Assembly: GCF_033958435.1 (NCBI RefSeq)
Contig: NC_134152.1
Location: 15,982,001-16,046,000 of the forward strand
Direction of reading: 5' to 3'
DNA length: 64,000 nucleotides
Source: Carettochelys insculpta
Lineage: Eukaryota > Chordata > Testudines > Carettochelyidae
Position 1 is the first letter of the stretch. Every line of letters begins with the position of its first letter. Shown piece by piece: positions 1-10,085 of the stretch. The translations under genes and the position numbers were made by a program. The notes below the pieces were generated by a model. That model was not told the origin of the DNA, ran no database searches, and worked only from the letters and a program-made list of their open reading frames with translations.

Positions 1-453
1 GGGTCCTCCATGGCGGCCATCAGCTGGGGGGTTGAGAGATGCTCTCTCTCCAGCCCCTGCGGGGCTCTATGGTCACTGTGGGCAGCAGCCCTTAGCCCAG
101 GGCTTCTGGCTGCTTCTGCGGCAGCTGGGGATCTATGCTGCAGGCACAGGGTCTGCAACCAGTCGTCAGCTCTGTGTATCTTGTGTTGTTTAGTGCAACT
201 GTGTCTGGGAGGGGCCCTTTAAGGGAGCGGCTTGCTGTTGAGTCCGCCCTGTGACCCTGTCTGCAGCTGTGCCTGGCATCCCTATTTCGATGTGTGCTAC
301 TTTGACGTGTAGACGTTCCCTCGCTGCGCCTATTTCGATGTTGGGCTGAGCAACGTCGAAGTTGAACATCGACGTTGCCGGCCCTGGAGGACGTGTAGAC
401 ATTATTCATCGAAATAGACTATTTCGATGTTGGCTGCACGTGTAGACGTAGCC
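1..453. mobile_element. Non-autonomous PIF/Harbinger-type element, cut by window start
   Basis: The segment is rich in ATTTCGATGTTG-like motifs and their complements, and ends with GTGTAGACGTAGCC at about 440-453. That terminus matches the GTAGACAC(A/G)GCC ends of the other Harbinger-like elements in this window. The left end lies outside the window, so length and target duplication cannot be read. The open frames here are chance frames of the repeat. Family assignment is inferred from the terminus only. Confidence 0.5.
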
Positions 454-658
454 TGAGTGTCTACATGCGTCCTTTCTCAGTGTTAGATGTCGAAGTAGTG
501 CACTATTCCCATTTCCTTATTGGGATAGCAATTTCATCGTCTCTGCACCTAATGTCGATTTCAATGTGAAAGTAGCACATGGCGGGTGTAGATGCGACAT
601 GCACTACTTTGATGCTGTGTCCTCTATTTCAAAGTAGCAGGCTAGTGTAGATGTGGCT
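454..658. mobile_element. Short Harbinger-type MITE or second half of the upstream element
   Basis: It starts near GAGTGTCTACATGCG and ends with GGCTAGTGTAGATGTGGC, an inverted pair of the TGTCTACAC type. Internal TCGAAGTAG and AAAGTAGCA motifs are shared with neighbouring copies. It abuts the element ending at 453, so the two may be halves of one longer element. No clear target duplication was seen. Confidence 0.4.
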
Positions 659-849
659 TAATATGCCTTCACTAACCATGAACCAAAATGGGCTTCCAAA
701 TGCCTCTTCAAAGTGAGTATAGTTATCATTTGAGTTATACAGAAGGAACTACTCCTGTTGAAGACCATCTTGTAGAAAGTTTCAAATGTTTAGAAGTACA
801 AATTAAGCTACAATCACAATGTCTTGATTTTTCATGTCTATATTCTTTA

Positions 850-1330
850 AAATGTGGTTTTCAAGAGGGCAAAGTCCTCAAACCTATGAATGGATTAAAG
901 ATAACACTGAAAATAAGATTAGTAGTAGTAGTAGTAGTAGTAACATCCTTCAGTCTGCGTAGACTATGGATCACACCCTTCGTAGTTCCATTTGGGATCA
1001 TCATTTGCAGCATCGACTGTGACTGTGAAGCCCCACACGAGAGTGACAGTCCTTGCTGCATCTGTTGCATGTGTAATGGGTATCTGGCAGGTCCTTGCTG
1101 TGCTTTCTGTGGGCTCGCTTCTCCTCTGCTAGCTGTCTGATCCTCATCTCATCCTTCTGAAGGCCCTTGTGTAGTTCCTGCCTCCATCTGCTGCGATCGT
1201 CTGCCAGCTCCTCCCAGCTGTCCGGCTCGATGTCTACCTCTCTGAGGTCCCTCTTGCCCTTGCTTAGCTACCTCCAAAGCCCCTGCCATGAATCCGTTCC
1301 TGTGTGCTTCATTTTGTACCCTAAATAAAA
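850..1330 (-). mobile_element. 3' end of a non-LTR retrotransposon (LINE), C-terminal part of ORF2
   Basis: Read on the minus strand, two overlapping frames give the end of a LINE ORF2. A stretch of the type KRDLREVDIEPDSWEELADD, then SRWRQEL, is followed by a basic segment and a C-terminal CNRC...CHSRVGLHSHSRCC motif, which resembles the CCHH finger seen at the C-terminus of several LINE clades. A stop follows directly. The 3' untranslated part is short and ends in a TAC trinucleotide run (920-942), as expected for a LINE with a microsatellite-like tail. The coding part has at least one stop and one frame change, so it is dead. The clade is not certain. It differs from CR1 and probably from the LINE at 7790-9570. 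Confidence 0.6.
920..942 (+). repeat. AGT/TAC trinucleotide microsatellite
   Basis: About seven AGT units on the plus strand. It sits exactly at the 3' end of the minus-strand LINE fragment, so it is probably the retrotransposon's own tail rather than an independent microsatellite. Confidence 0.85.
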
Positions 1331-1344
1331 ACAATTAAGCTCTC

Positions 1345-2260
1345 AAAAAGCGTCTTTATTGCTTGCGTTGCACAAGATAGGCAGAGGGTTTACAGGCCAG
1401 CACACATCATACAGAGGGCACTTCCTTAATAGCAACAGATGTGACTGTTACATCACTGTCTGATCATTCATAAAGCTGTTTTCAAAGTCTCCTTGATTAG
1501 CAGTGCCCCTCGCTGTGCTCTCCTTATTGCTCTGGTGTCTGGCTGCTCATAATTAGTGGCTAGATGATCTGCTTTGGCCCTCCAGCTTGACATGAAATTT
1601 TCCCCCTTGCTTTCAGATAAACTTTGGAGCAGACAGCAGGTTGCTACCATGAGGAGAATGTTGCTTTCACTGAGGTCTGAATCTGGAGGGTCCTGAACCT
1701 GGCTTTAAAATGGCAATTTTCTGGTCTTGGAAGAAAGTTCCATTCTGCAACTTTTTCAACAGACCAGAGTTCCTAAAGATGTACTCGTCATGCATTTTTC
1801 CACAACCATCCCATGCTGATGTCAGTAAAACACCTCTTGTGATCACCAACACCTGCAACACCATCAAAGTGCCTCTTGTAATTTATGTACTCTGTGGCAG
1901 GGTGGTCTGGTACCAAGATAGGGATGTATGTTCCATCTAGCTGCAGTTAGGGAACCCGATCATGTCCAAACCATCCATTATGTCCTGAATGTTTCCCAGA
2001 GTCACTGTTCTTTGTAGCAGAAGGGTATTGATTGCCTTGGCTACCTGGACGACAGCAACCCCCACTGTGGATTGCCCGCTCCAAATTGATTGACCACTGA
2101 CTTGTAGCTGTCTAGTGTTGCAAGTTTCCACAAAGCTATTATTACCTGATTCTGAACTGTCAGAGCAAGTCTCATTTCAGCTATCAAGCTTCAGGGAGGT
2201 GGAAAGCAATTCACAAAGTTCCATGAAAGTGTCCTTACGTATGCAAGCATTTTGTAGTCA
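1345..2260 (-). pseudogene. PIF/Harbinger transposase pseudogene (HARBI1-like), family without intron
   Basis: Read on the minus strand, several frames together give a recognisable Harbinger transposase. In order there are: ALWKLATLDSYKSVVNQFG (frame change), STVGVAVVQVAKAINTLLLQ, TLGNIQDIMDG, FPNC, a frame change and LDGTYIPI (the DGT/DGTH region with the first catalytic Asp), EYIN, the YIFRNSGLLKKLQNGTFF block, and a C-terminal piece ESKGENFMSSWRAKADHLA. Several frameshifts and stops make it inactive. A minus-strand AATAAA (1355-1360) lies just beyond the C-terminus and could be the gene's own polyadenylation signal. The coding sequence is continuous at the site where the 50-55 kb copies have an intron. 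Element ends were not resolved. Confidence 0.75.
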
Positions 2261-3580
2261 CTGCTGATCATCCCATATCTGCAAAACAATGCAGTCCTAC
2301 CAATCTGAGCTTGTTACACAGCATCAGAACCAGTGGTCCACTCCCTGTAAGAGGAAGAACAGGGTCATGGCTATCCTAAGACCCACGTTGGGCACCTTAT
2401 CTCCCCATTCAGGAAGTTGGATCTAGCTCATTCTGACTGGTGCAACTCATCTCATTTCTTGCCAGAAGCCTAGGCACAGAGGAGGAAGGTCCGTCAACTT
2501 CAGGTGTCATCAGTCTTGTCTTGATGCTACCCACCCCAAACAGGAATTGTGGGTCTTTGCTGCTGGTCCTTGAGACGTGTGTCTTCAGACCAGCCTTCAA
2601 TACATCCCAGTCTTGATCCTCGTCCCAGTACCAATCTTGAGCATGAGGCATGCATCTCTGAGTTCCCACTGTAGAGCATGGTGTTATTAGTAATGCTCCC
2701 TTTTAACTATCCATGTGTGGAATAAATGTTTTATGTCCCCTGAAGCATATGCAAATGTGCACCACCAGTAGAAACAAAGCCTAGCTATGGCACTCTGTTA
2801 ATCAGCAGGGCAGCATTTGACTCTCTCCTGAGTGGCCACACACACACAGAGATGCCACGTGCTTGACATATAACCTGACCATTGACACTGACTGAAGAGT
2901 CCGTTTTCAAAAACTTACTCTCTTTGTAGGTCACCATTAAAAGAATATACACGCTTATGTGACGTTTCTGGAATAAAGATCGAACTTCACGTGGCTGTAG
3001 CCTTGCAACACTTCTCACCCAGTGCTGATTCAGGTTCCTCAACAATTGCTGCGACTGCCACCTATTAGGAATATGACCACAAGAGAATGTTGTTGTGAGC
3101 ACAGTAAGTTTTGGTTAGGTGCATGTTCCAAACTTCTATCCGCATCATATTTAACTTTAGTTTTGTTTCAGAAAACCAGCCATTTGGTGAAATCAAGGGC
3201 TGAATTAACCTTTGTGCGGGCCTGGCACCAAAGAATGAGTGAAAAAGACAGGAGATCGATACGGGAGTTGACACAGCTGCACAACTTTTATTTACATGTG
3301 TCAGTTGCAGATGGAGGTGGCTGCCACTAGGGTACTAGCGATGGTAGCCAGAGGGCAATGTATCAGGTTTCACCTGAAAACCAACAGGTCGGAGAGAAAT
3401 TAAATAAAATAGGAACGAAACATGTTCACGTTTATATGTACAGCAGTCTCCTGAGTGTAAATAAAAGTGAAGCTTTCAAGAACATTGTGTGGTGTTCTCA
3501 GAACTCCCCAAATGAGTACATCAGTTCAGTCAGTCGCAGATGCTAAACTCGTGAATTTTGGTGGCCTGACAACTCTGTCC
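2261..3580. other. No recognised gene; unassigned DNA
   Basis: I see no family-level similarity. Short frames here lack domain signatures. The 2400-2680 stretch may be the 5' part of the minus-strand Harbinger element, since it lies directly upstream of its transposase, but this is a guess from position only. Confidence 0.4.
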
Positions 3581-3582
3581 TT

Positions 3583-3690
3583 CAGTCACACAAAAGAAAG
3601 ACACCCTCAGCAGGTAACTACTTCAGCTGAAAGTCCCCCTCTCCTCCCATTGGCTTCTTGCCAACAGAGAACCCACTCTTTCTGGCTTTA
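3583..3690. repeat. Unnamed dispersed repeat, copy 1
   Basis: About 100 bp shares the same order of words with 63547-63655: CACACAAAAGAAAGA, GGTAACT-CTTCA, CCCCTCT, CATTGGCT and CTTGCCAACAGAGAACCC. The two copies are on the same strand, 60 kb apart, with small gaps between them. The family is not identified; it looks like part of a longer retroelement or LTR. Confidence 0.6.
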
Positions 3691-5149
3691 ACCCTTTGCA
3701 GGCATTTGTTCATTATAATGTGCATGATGCCTTTCCATGCAGGCTGGAAAATGAGTCTGCTCTGTGCTTGCCCAGCCACAGCAGCTCCTATTCCATAGGA
3801 CTTGGTCTGGCTCATGCCATGTCACCATGCCTGAAGTTAGAAAGCTGCTCACCTCCATCTTTTGCCTTCTGCTTTGGACCAGGATTAGGGTTGTGGTGCT
3901 GGTGCAGGGTGTGCATTTCGTGGTGGTCAGTGCCCCTTTGGTTATTGCCCCTTGTGGTTGCGAGCCCTGGCTCCACTGCTGCCAGGGAGAGTGGTAGTTT
4001 TCTGATGGGGCTGTCCTGGGACTAAAGATACCACCTGTAAACAAGCAGGGGAAGGAGCCTGGGAGGGAGTAGACAGAATACGCTGGGGACTTGGGCTGGC
4101 CTAAGGCTAAATAGCTACATTATCTAGTTCAATATTCAGCCAGTAGAGGGCTTTGAAAAGGAAGTGCCAAGCCTGGCTCAGAGGAAACCAGGTTCTGCAG
4201 AGAGTCAGCTTGAGAGACTGAGACTGCTGGTGAATAGGAGCTGCAGGCTGGGGCCATCAGCGTGGGAGCTGGCTGTGGAGGGACGACTGGCCAGCCAGCA
4301 GCCAGAGCGCTGGGACTAGAAGGCTGAGGGCAAGCCAGAAACAGCCTGCTGTTGTCAGGGGTGAGCAGACCCTGCAGGCAGAGCACAAGGCAGTGAGAAG
4401 ACCTGATGCTGAAGTTATCCCTGTAACCCTCCCCTGGCCTGGCTCTCTGGGGTGGGCTAGGAACTGTTTGCAGTTTTAGGGGGATAATGAGGTAATTGGG
4501 CCTTTGGTGATTGTCCTTTTTCTTCTGGAAGCCCCAGTGTAAGTAACTCTCATACTCAGCATGTGTTTATGGGAATCCACTGAGGGCTGCTGTATGTATT
4601 AGGGCCGGCTCTTGGACTTCCCCACAAGTCTGTGATATTTGGGGTTTCGAGAGATCTCACGGCGTTCTGACTCTTTGCCTTTAAACGCCAGCTTTCCTCA
4701 CCCCAAATGGCCTCTCTCACTGTATCATCTTTGGGCCTGAAGTCACAGGCTGCCCTTCACAAGATGGTTGCTGTTTCCCTTCAGCTTTACTGCTGAAAGT
4801 GAGCCTGAGGCCAAGCCTGTCTCAGTCAAGCTCCCTCAGAGTAAGGGACGGAAAATGCAGAGCTGCTGTGACTCAGAATGAGGGCAGCAGGGTGTGGGAG
4901 CAAGCCAGGAAACTGAGGAGTCAGAGGGATGCGAAGAGCAGAAGACAAATCATATGTGGGGAGGACTGTGGGAAGCAGAGCTGCAGGGGACAGCTCCAGG
5001 CATGTGGTAAACGAAGAGGTTGCCAGGGAATGCGTTCTGACAGGAAAGGAAAATGTGGTGGGTGGGGGACAGTGTGCCATTTCTGAGGTGCAGTAGTGCC
5101 CCGAGATGTGTGCACTCCAGCTGCACGCATCTTGGGTTAATGTGACCCT
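3691..5149. other. No recognised gene; unassigned moderately GC-rich DNA
   Basis: No coding domain is visible. The 3960-4450 part has the look of a decayed repeat with many CAGCCAG and CTGCAGG words, but I could not assign it. Confidence 0.4.
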
Positions 5150-5600
5150 GAGTGGTGGGGAGCTCGTGCCTGGCTCCAGGCTGCCCACCACTCAGAGGAG
5201 CTGGGAAACTGACCAGTGCAGCAGCACAGGTCAGTTTCCCAGCTCCTGTCAGTGGCGGCAGCCAAGCATCAGGCTGCTGCCCTGACAGGAGCTGTGAAAC
5301 AGCTCCTGTCGGGGTGGCAAGAGTCAGGCTGCTGTCCCTGACAGGACCGGTTTCCCAGCTCCTGTTGGGGTGGCAGCCTGATGCTTGTCTGCCACCACTG
5401 ACAGAAGCTGGGAAACTGACCAGGGCAGCAGTGCTGGTCATTTTTCCCTCTTCTGTGAGCAGCAGGCAGCCCAGAGCCAGGCTCTTGGCTGCCTATGACT
5501 CACAGGAGACAGGAAACAGGTTAGTTTCCTGGCTCCCCTGTCTTATGTGAAATTTGACTTATGCAAGAAAGCAACCTCTGCGTAAGTTAGGGATCTACTG
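5150..5600. repeat. Palindromic, internally repeated GC-rich cluster
   Basis: The motif GGGAAACTGACC and its complement GGTCAGTTTCCC alternate, with CAGCTCCTGTC and GACAGGAGCTG between them, at roughly 5205-5240, 5280-5320, 5345-5370 and 5405-5440. A decayed form runs to about 5540. It is followed by a TTATGTGAAATTTGACTTATGC tail with CTTATGCAAG/CTGCGTAAG words near 5560-5590. The alternation of a motif with its reverse complement suggests a foldback-type or satellite-like repeat. No coding capacity is supported. Confidence 0.6.
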
Positions 5601-6343
5601 TACGGAATGGGGTTACCTGGATTCACTCTAAGTCAATAAAACCAGACAGTTGTCAGGATAGATTGAGTATCCTTACTGATTTTCTGGGACAGACACTTCA
5701 AAAAAGATGTTGAGAAAACCTGGACATGCATCAGTTCTAGAGCAGGGAGGGCAAATGAATGAGTGAAGGGTAGGATAGTTGTGAACAGATTGTGAGATAG
5801 CATGGAGGGAGAATGAGCAGGAAATGCTGCTTAGTTCATCTTGCTAAGAGGAGGCATAACCTGGGGATAGATAGCTCTTCACACCTAGGGTCATCTCCAA
5901 GGTCTGAACCAGGAGGCTTGTGTGTATTTAAAGTTGAATTTTAAACCTGAGATCACTTACAAATTGAAAATAGGCAGATTCCAATTAAATATGAGAATCA
6001 GAAAGCTGGTTAAAAACATTGTGATTTATTAAAAATAATGCTTAAATAACAAAAATAACTCAATACATTTTTGGTTTTCTTAACTATTATAGCAGCATTC
6101 ACTGGATACATAGGAGTTATATATGGGGAATATATATGTATATATATTCCTTTCTTGTCCTAAATTCATTGCCTTTATTTCTTATGTAACTTGTTTTTAA
6201 TTTCACACTAAATATTTAACATAAATATAATTGCCTCTTAGGAATTAAATGTAAGATAAACTGGAATAAAAATGGTAATTAAAATCCTTACCAGTTAGTT
6301 AATTTTCACCACAGTGATTTTTATAAAGCTGCACAATTACATT
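5601..6343. other. No recognised feature; AT-rich DNA
   Basis: AT-rich sequence with a short TATATA run near 6118-6150. No gene or repeat family was recognised. Confidence 0.5.
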
Positions 6344-6741
6344 GGGGCTTGTCTACACTAGCCCCCTCCTTTGAAGGGGGCATGTAAATGAACCTGAGCG
6401 GTGAATAGCAATGAGGTGCTGACCTGCATATGCAGCACCTCATTAGCCTAATTCCCGCCACACAAACTTCGAAATTGCTAACTTTGAAGCGGCGGCAAGC
6501 CATGTAGCCACGGGCACCAAAACGTTTTGGGAGCAAGGGAACTTCCAAGTAGTGCGGGTACTCCGAAGTGCCCGTGGCTAGGCTGCTTGCCGGAGCTTCG
6601 AGGTTAGCAACTTCCAAGTTCGCATGGCAAGAATTATGTCAACGCGGTCTTGCATGTGCAGCACAGCACCTTATTGCTATTCACCGCTCAGGTTCATTTC
6701 CATGCCCCCTTCAAAGGAGGGGGCTAGTGTAGAGGAGCCCC
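6344..6741. mobile_element. Foldback MITE with about 80-bp terminal inverted repeats
   Basis: The left end GGGGCTTGTCTACACTAGCC is answered by GGCTAGTGTAGAGGAGCCCC on the right. The inverted arms continue inward through AACCTGAGCGGTGAATAGCA (left) and TGCTATTCACCGCTCAGGTT (right). The core TGTCTACACTAG is common to the Harbinger-type elements of this window. Immediate flanks do not show a convincing target duplication, so the exact ends may be off by a few bases. Confidence 0.75.
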
Positions 6742-6962
6742 ACGATTAGTGGGACCTGTGACTTAACTTTCAGTGTATTCTACATATAATTAAACAAAAT
6801 ACGTATATATTTAGAGATGTGGTGTTAGTCTGGAAAATGTGTCTACTGGCATGGGACCAGTGTTTGTATTTGAAACAACTTACATTTGATTTTTTTGTGG
6901 TTTTACAACTGAGGTGTTTTTTAAAAAACTGAAATTTAGGAATTAGTATGTCTATGACAAAA

Positions 6963-7040
6963 AGTCTCAGAGGGATAGCTGTGTTAGTCTGTATCTTTAA
7001 AATCAACTAGGAGTTCCCTTGCGCCTTAAAGAGGCTAAGG
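6963..7040 (-). repeat. Penelope-like element tail fragment
   Basis: Contains GGGATAGCTGTGTTAGTCTGTATCTTTAAAA, close to the GAGGTAGCCGTGTTAGTCTGTATCTTCACAAAA words at 12835, 14130 and 63240. These occur at the outer edge of the Penelope-like tails in this window. It is short and diverged. Confidence 0.45.
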
Positions 7041-7097
7041 CTAAGTCTATACAAGGGAAATAAGTTGATTTCAGATACACAATTCTAGCTATAGCAT

Positions 7098-7789
7098 TTG
7101 CTACACATCCTTGCCTACCCTGCCCCCGGCACCCTGCTGAGAAAAGCAGCTGCAGGGCCCTGTTTGTCTTTGAGCAGTGGCAAGCTGAGGGGAGTGGGGA
7201 AAGGCTTCACATGCAGAGCCCCACCCACTGCACGATCCTATTGCCTGGTTTCTGACCAGTGGGAACTGCCTGTTTCGAAGCACAGACTGTGTGTGAATCA
7301 CCTCTTCCCCAGCCTTCTGCCCCTGGCTGGTAGCTGTTCACAGACACTCATGGCCCCTGCCATGGCCAGGTAGGCAGGTAGTCTGCCTAATAAACCTGCT
7401 GGGCTGCTGTCTGGGAGTCACTCAGGTAAGTCTCCTGGTCAGAGCCTGGCTCTGGTACCCCAGCCCTTCCCTTCCCCCACCCACTCCTGCCTTCCTACCC
7501 CACATTACCCAAATGTTCTGCCCCTGCTGCCCTGCACCCAGACAGCCTCCCAGACCCTTCATTGCAATCATCCTGCCCCAAATCAAAACCCCCTCCTACT
7601 CTAGATTGCAACCCAAACATCAGTCTCTTGCTGCTGGTTACATCTGCCTCCTTCACACAAACTCCTTCCCATATCCCTCATCCTCTCCTGCACCCTAACT
7701 CCTTTCCCCAAGCTCCCTTCTGCACTCAACCTTCATCTCAGTTCATGCGCCTCCTCCATTAATACCATAGAAGAGTGCAGACCTTGACT
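7098..7789. other. Pyrimidine-rich decayed repeat, no gene
   Basis: From about 7440 the plus strand is strongly C/T-rich, with recurring CCTCC, CTGCACCC and CCCAAAC words every 15-30 bp, like a decayed minisatellite. The open frames through it are Pro/Ser-rich by composition and show no domain. 7098-7440 holds no recognised feature. Confidence 0.45.
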
Positions 7790-9570
7790 TACTTGACTTA
7801 AACACTTGTACTCTGAGTGGAGCATAGGTCATCTATGAGTCACCTCCACTTCACTCTGTCTTGGGACAAAACTTCTTGCTGATTCCAGGAGTACCCCAGT
7901 TGTTGTCCTTCAGTCTCAGTAGATCTCCATGTTGTCCAAGGTCTTCCCCTTTTACGCTTTCCTTGTGGGTTCCATGTGACAGCTTGATGGACTATGCTGG
8001 ATGATCAAGAAATAGTCCTGTGGAACCTTATAGACTAACAGATTTTTGGAACATAAGCTTTCATGGGCAAAGACCCACATTATTAGCTCCATGTCAGGAC
8101 GGTTGTTTTCTGAGATTGTGGCATAGCCATACCCCCTTTCTTCTCTTGATTTGAACATCAGATGGTTCTTGGCCTGCTCTGTTCCAAAACTACTCATTTG
8201 TGACAAAGTCTTGCCATTTGATGTGATGGATGCACCTCAGGTACCTGTTTATGTATGTCTGTAGCTTGTAATTTGAAGACTTTTGATTAAGCCAGGTCTC
8301 ACATCCTATTTGTGTTGAAGATCTGCAGTTTCATCTTCACAGATATTATGTGTGAACTTCATATGGGATGAAGAACTTGAATGCTGTTGTTGCTTTCCCT
8401 ATCCTGGTACTGAGATCCTTATCTCTTCCTCTGTCTCTGCCCATAATACTCCTAGGTAGGTGAACTGCTCCAGGTCATTCCCTCCCAGTGTGATGGTGGT
8501 GGTGTTGGACTGGTTGATCCAAATTGTCTTGGTCTTTCCCTTGTTAATGCTCAGTTCAGTCATTAAGGCAGATTTGTCTAGTCTGCAGACTTTTTCTTCC
8601 ATGCTTTCATGTTGGTGTGAAAGAAGGGCAACATGGTCAGCAAAATCGATATCATTTAGCAGTTTGAAAAGTGTCCACTGAATGCCCCATTGATGGGCGT
8701 CTGTCAAGACACCATTCTGAACAATTTGGCTTGTCGAGGTTTTGTACATTGAGTGGATAAGGTTAATAATTTTGGATGTCATGCCCTGGTGTTGCAGCAG
8801 TTTCCACAAGGTGTATATCAATGCTGTCAAAGGCTTTTTCAAAGTCTAAGCAGGTTGTGTGCAGGGGGCAGTTCCACTCAAGTGACTGTTTTAGGATCAC
8901 TCTGATAGCTGCTATTTGATCAGTAGAGGATCTCTTGCTTTGGACGCCAGCCTGTTTTTCCCTGCACTCCCTATCAATTTATGTCTTCATTCTCTCCAAT
9001 CCTATTGAATGCTTTTTTGGAATAGACAGTAAAGTGATGCCCCTCCAGTTTTTACACTCCTTCAGGTTGCCTTTCTTTGTGTAGTACCCAGAGGCACTGA
9101 GCCCTCATCTTGGGTGAGTGAAGTCTCTGTTCTGCAACCTCCTTTAGCTCATGGGGTAGAGTACAGGTCTTTCAACCCTATGCTCCCTGGTTCCATTCCT
9201 GGCACTAGCTACTCAGGTCTGTGAGCCTTACATTTGGAGGATTGAGAAGGTAGCCATGTTTCCAGTCTTGTGGGATCTCCTCAGTGTCCCAAATTTTCCC
9301 AAACAGATTATATATCATGTTGACTGATGTCTCACTGCCTTCCTTGATTGCGTCTGTTGGGATGTTGTCTGGACCAGGGGCTTTTCTGATTTCTTCTGTT
9401 GTAGATCTGCTGCTGTCAATTTGCAGTGGTATATTTGCAGGTGGTAACTCAGGAGGTTCCATGCAGGTAGGGTGGTTTCAGTAGCTTTTCAAATCTACTG
9501 AGCTGCTCACTTGGGTTTGTTAGCAGACCTTGACCACTTTCCAAATTCTTGGAGTGCCCCCCCTCTCAAA
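7790..9570 (-). pseudogene. Degraded RTE-like LINE ORF2 (reverse transcriptase)
   Basis: Minus-strand fragments appear in the right order for an RTE/RTEX-like reverse transcriptase. They are: LLTNPSEQLSRFEKLLK (about 9530-9480), KAPGPDNIPTDAIKEG (about 9380), IWDTEEIPQDWKHGYLL, NWRGITLLSIP (about 9035), the STDQIAAIRVILKQSLEWN block and CLDFEKAFDSID (about 8930-8830), then DIDFADHVALLSH and the KGKTKTIWIN / TYLG block. A C-terminal WNPQGKRKRGRPWTTWRST ... DRVKWR piece lies at about 7970-7860. The catalytic FADD box reads FADH, one metal-binding Asp having become His. The RQGC-type block is deleted and there are several frame changes. A short foreign repeat (about 8010-8100) sits inside. Clade call is from memory of motifs. 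Confidence 0.7.
8010..8100. repeat. Penelope-tail-like insertion inside the RTE-like LINE
   Basis: The words AAGAAATAGTCCTGTGG, TTATAGACTAACAGATTTTTGGA, AAGCTTTCATGGGCAAAGACCCAC correspond to the order found in the Penelope-like tails (AGACTAACAAAAT, GAGCTTTCGTGGGACAGACCCAC). The flanking LINE coding similarity stops and resumes around it, so it is probably an insertion. Confidence 0.5.
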
Positions 9571-9584
9571 AATTATTGCCCACC

Positions 9585-10085
9585 TCTTTTGTAGATTGTC
9601 AATGATGCACTGGAGAGGTTTTAGCAGGGGGCTGTAGGAGATAATCAGCAATGTTTTGTTATTTTCCTTGGTGAGCCTGTCCTAAAGTAAGTGACTTCTG
9701 GATAGTCATCTGGCCCTGTCAATCTGTTTTCTTATTTCCCCAGGTGTGTATTTAAGTTTAGATATGATAAAGATCTTGTATGTGTTTGTCTCTGTCTGAG
9801 GGACTGGAGCAGATATGGTAATACATTAGCACTTGGCTGGAGACAATGGATTGTGCGATGTGTCCTAGGTGGAAGCTGGAGACATGTAAGCAAGAACAGT
9901 GGTCAGTAGATTTCTGGTATATGGGTGGTGCCCATCATTTATTTGTACTCTACTGTCCAGGAAGCAGATCTCTTCTGTGGACTGGTCCAGGCTGAGGCTG
10001 ATAGTAGGGTGGAAATTGTTGAAGTCCCAGTGGAATTCTTCATGGGTCCATATGATGATGTCGTCAATGCACAACAGATAAAAAT
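9585..10085 (-). pseudogene. Penelope-like element fragment (RT and linker region)
   Basis: The minus strand encodes CIDDIIIWTHEEFHWDFNNF, followed by FLDSRVQI. This matches the YIDDIFMIWTHGAEALEEFH and HFLDTTVLI region of the longer Penelope-like copy at 26316-28307. The DNA continues in the same order down to about 9585, where CATCTGGCCCTGTCAATCTG matches CATCTGGCCCTGTCGATTTG of the long copy. Tyr of the catalytic YIDD is Cys here. There are frameshifts and no nuclease domain. It adjoins the degraded RTE-like LINE on the same strand. Confidence 0.75.

Noticed and set aside
4826..5441. Minus-strand frames of 121-163 codons
   Set aside because: They read through the GC-rich palindromic cluster and show internal repetition only.
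6118..6150. TATATA run as promoter
   Set aside because: Simple AT microsatellite in AT-rich DNA with no downstream gene.
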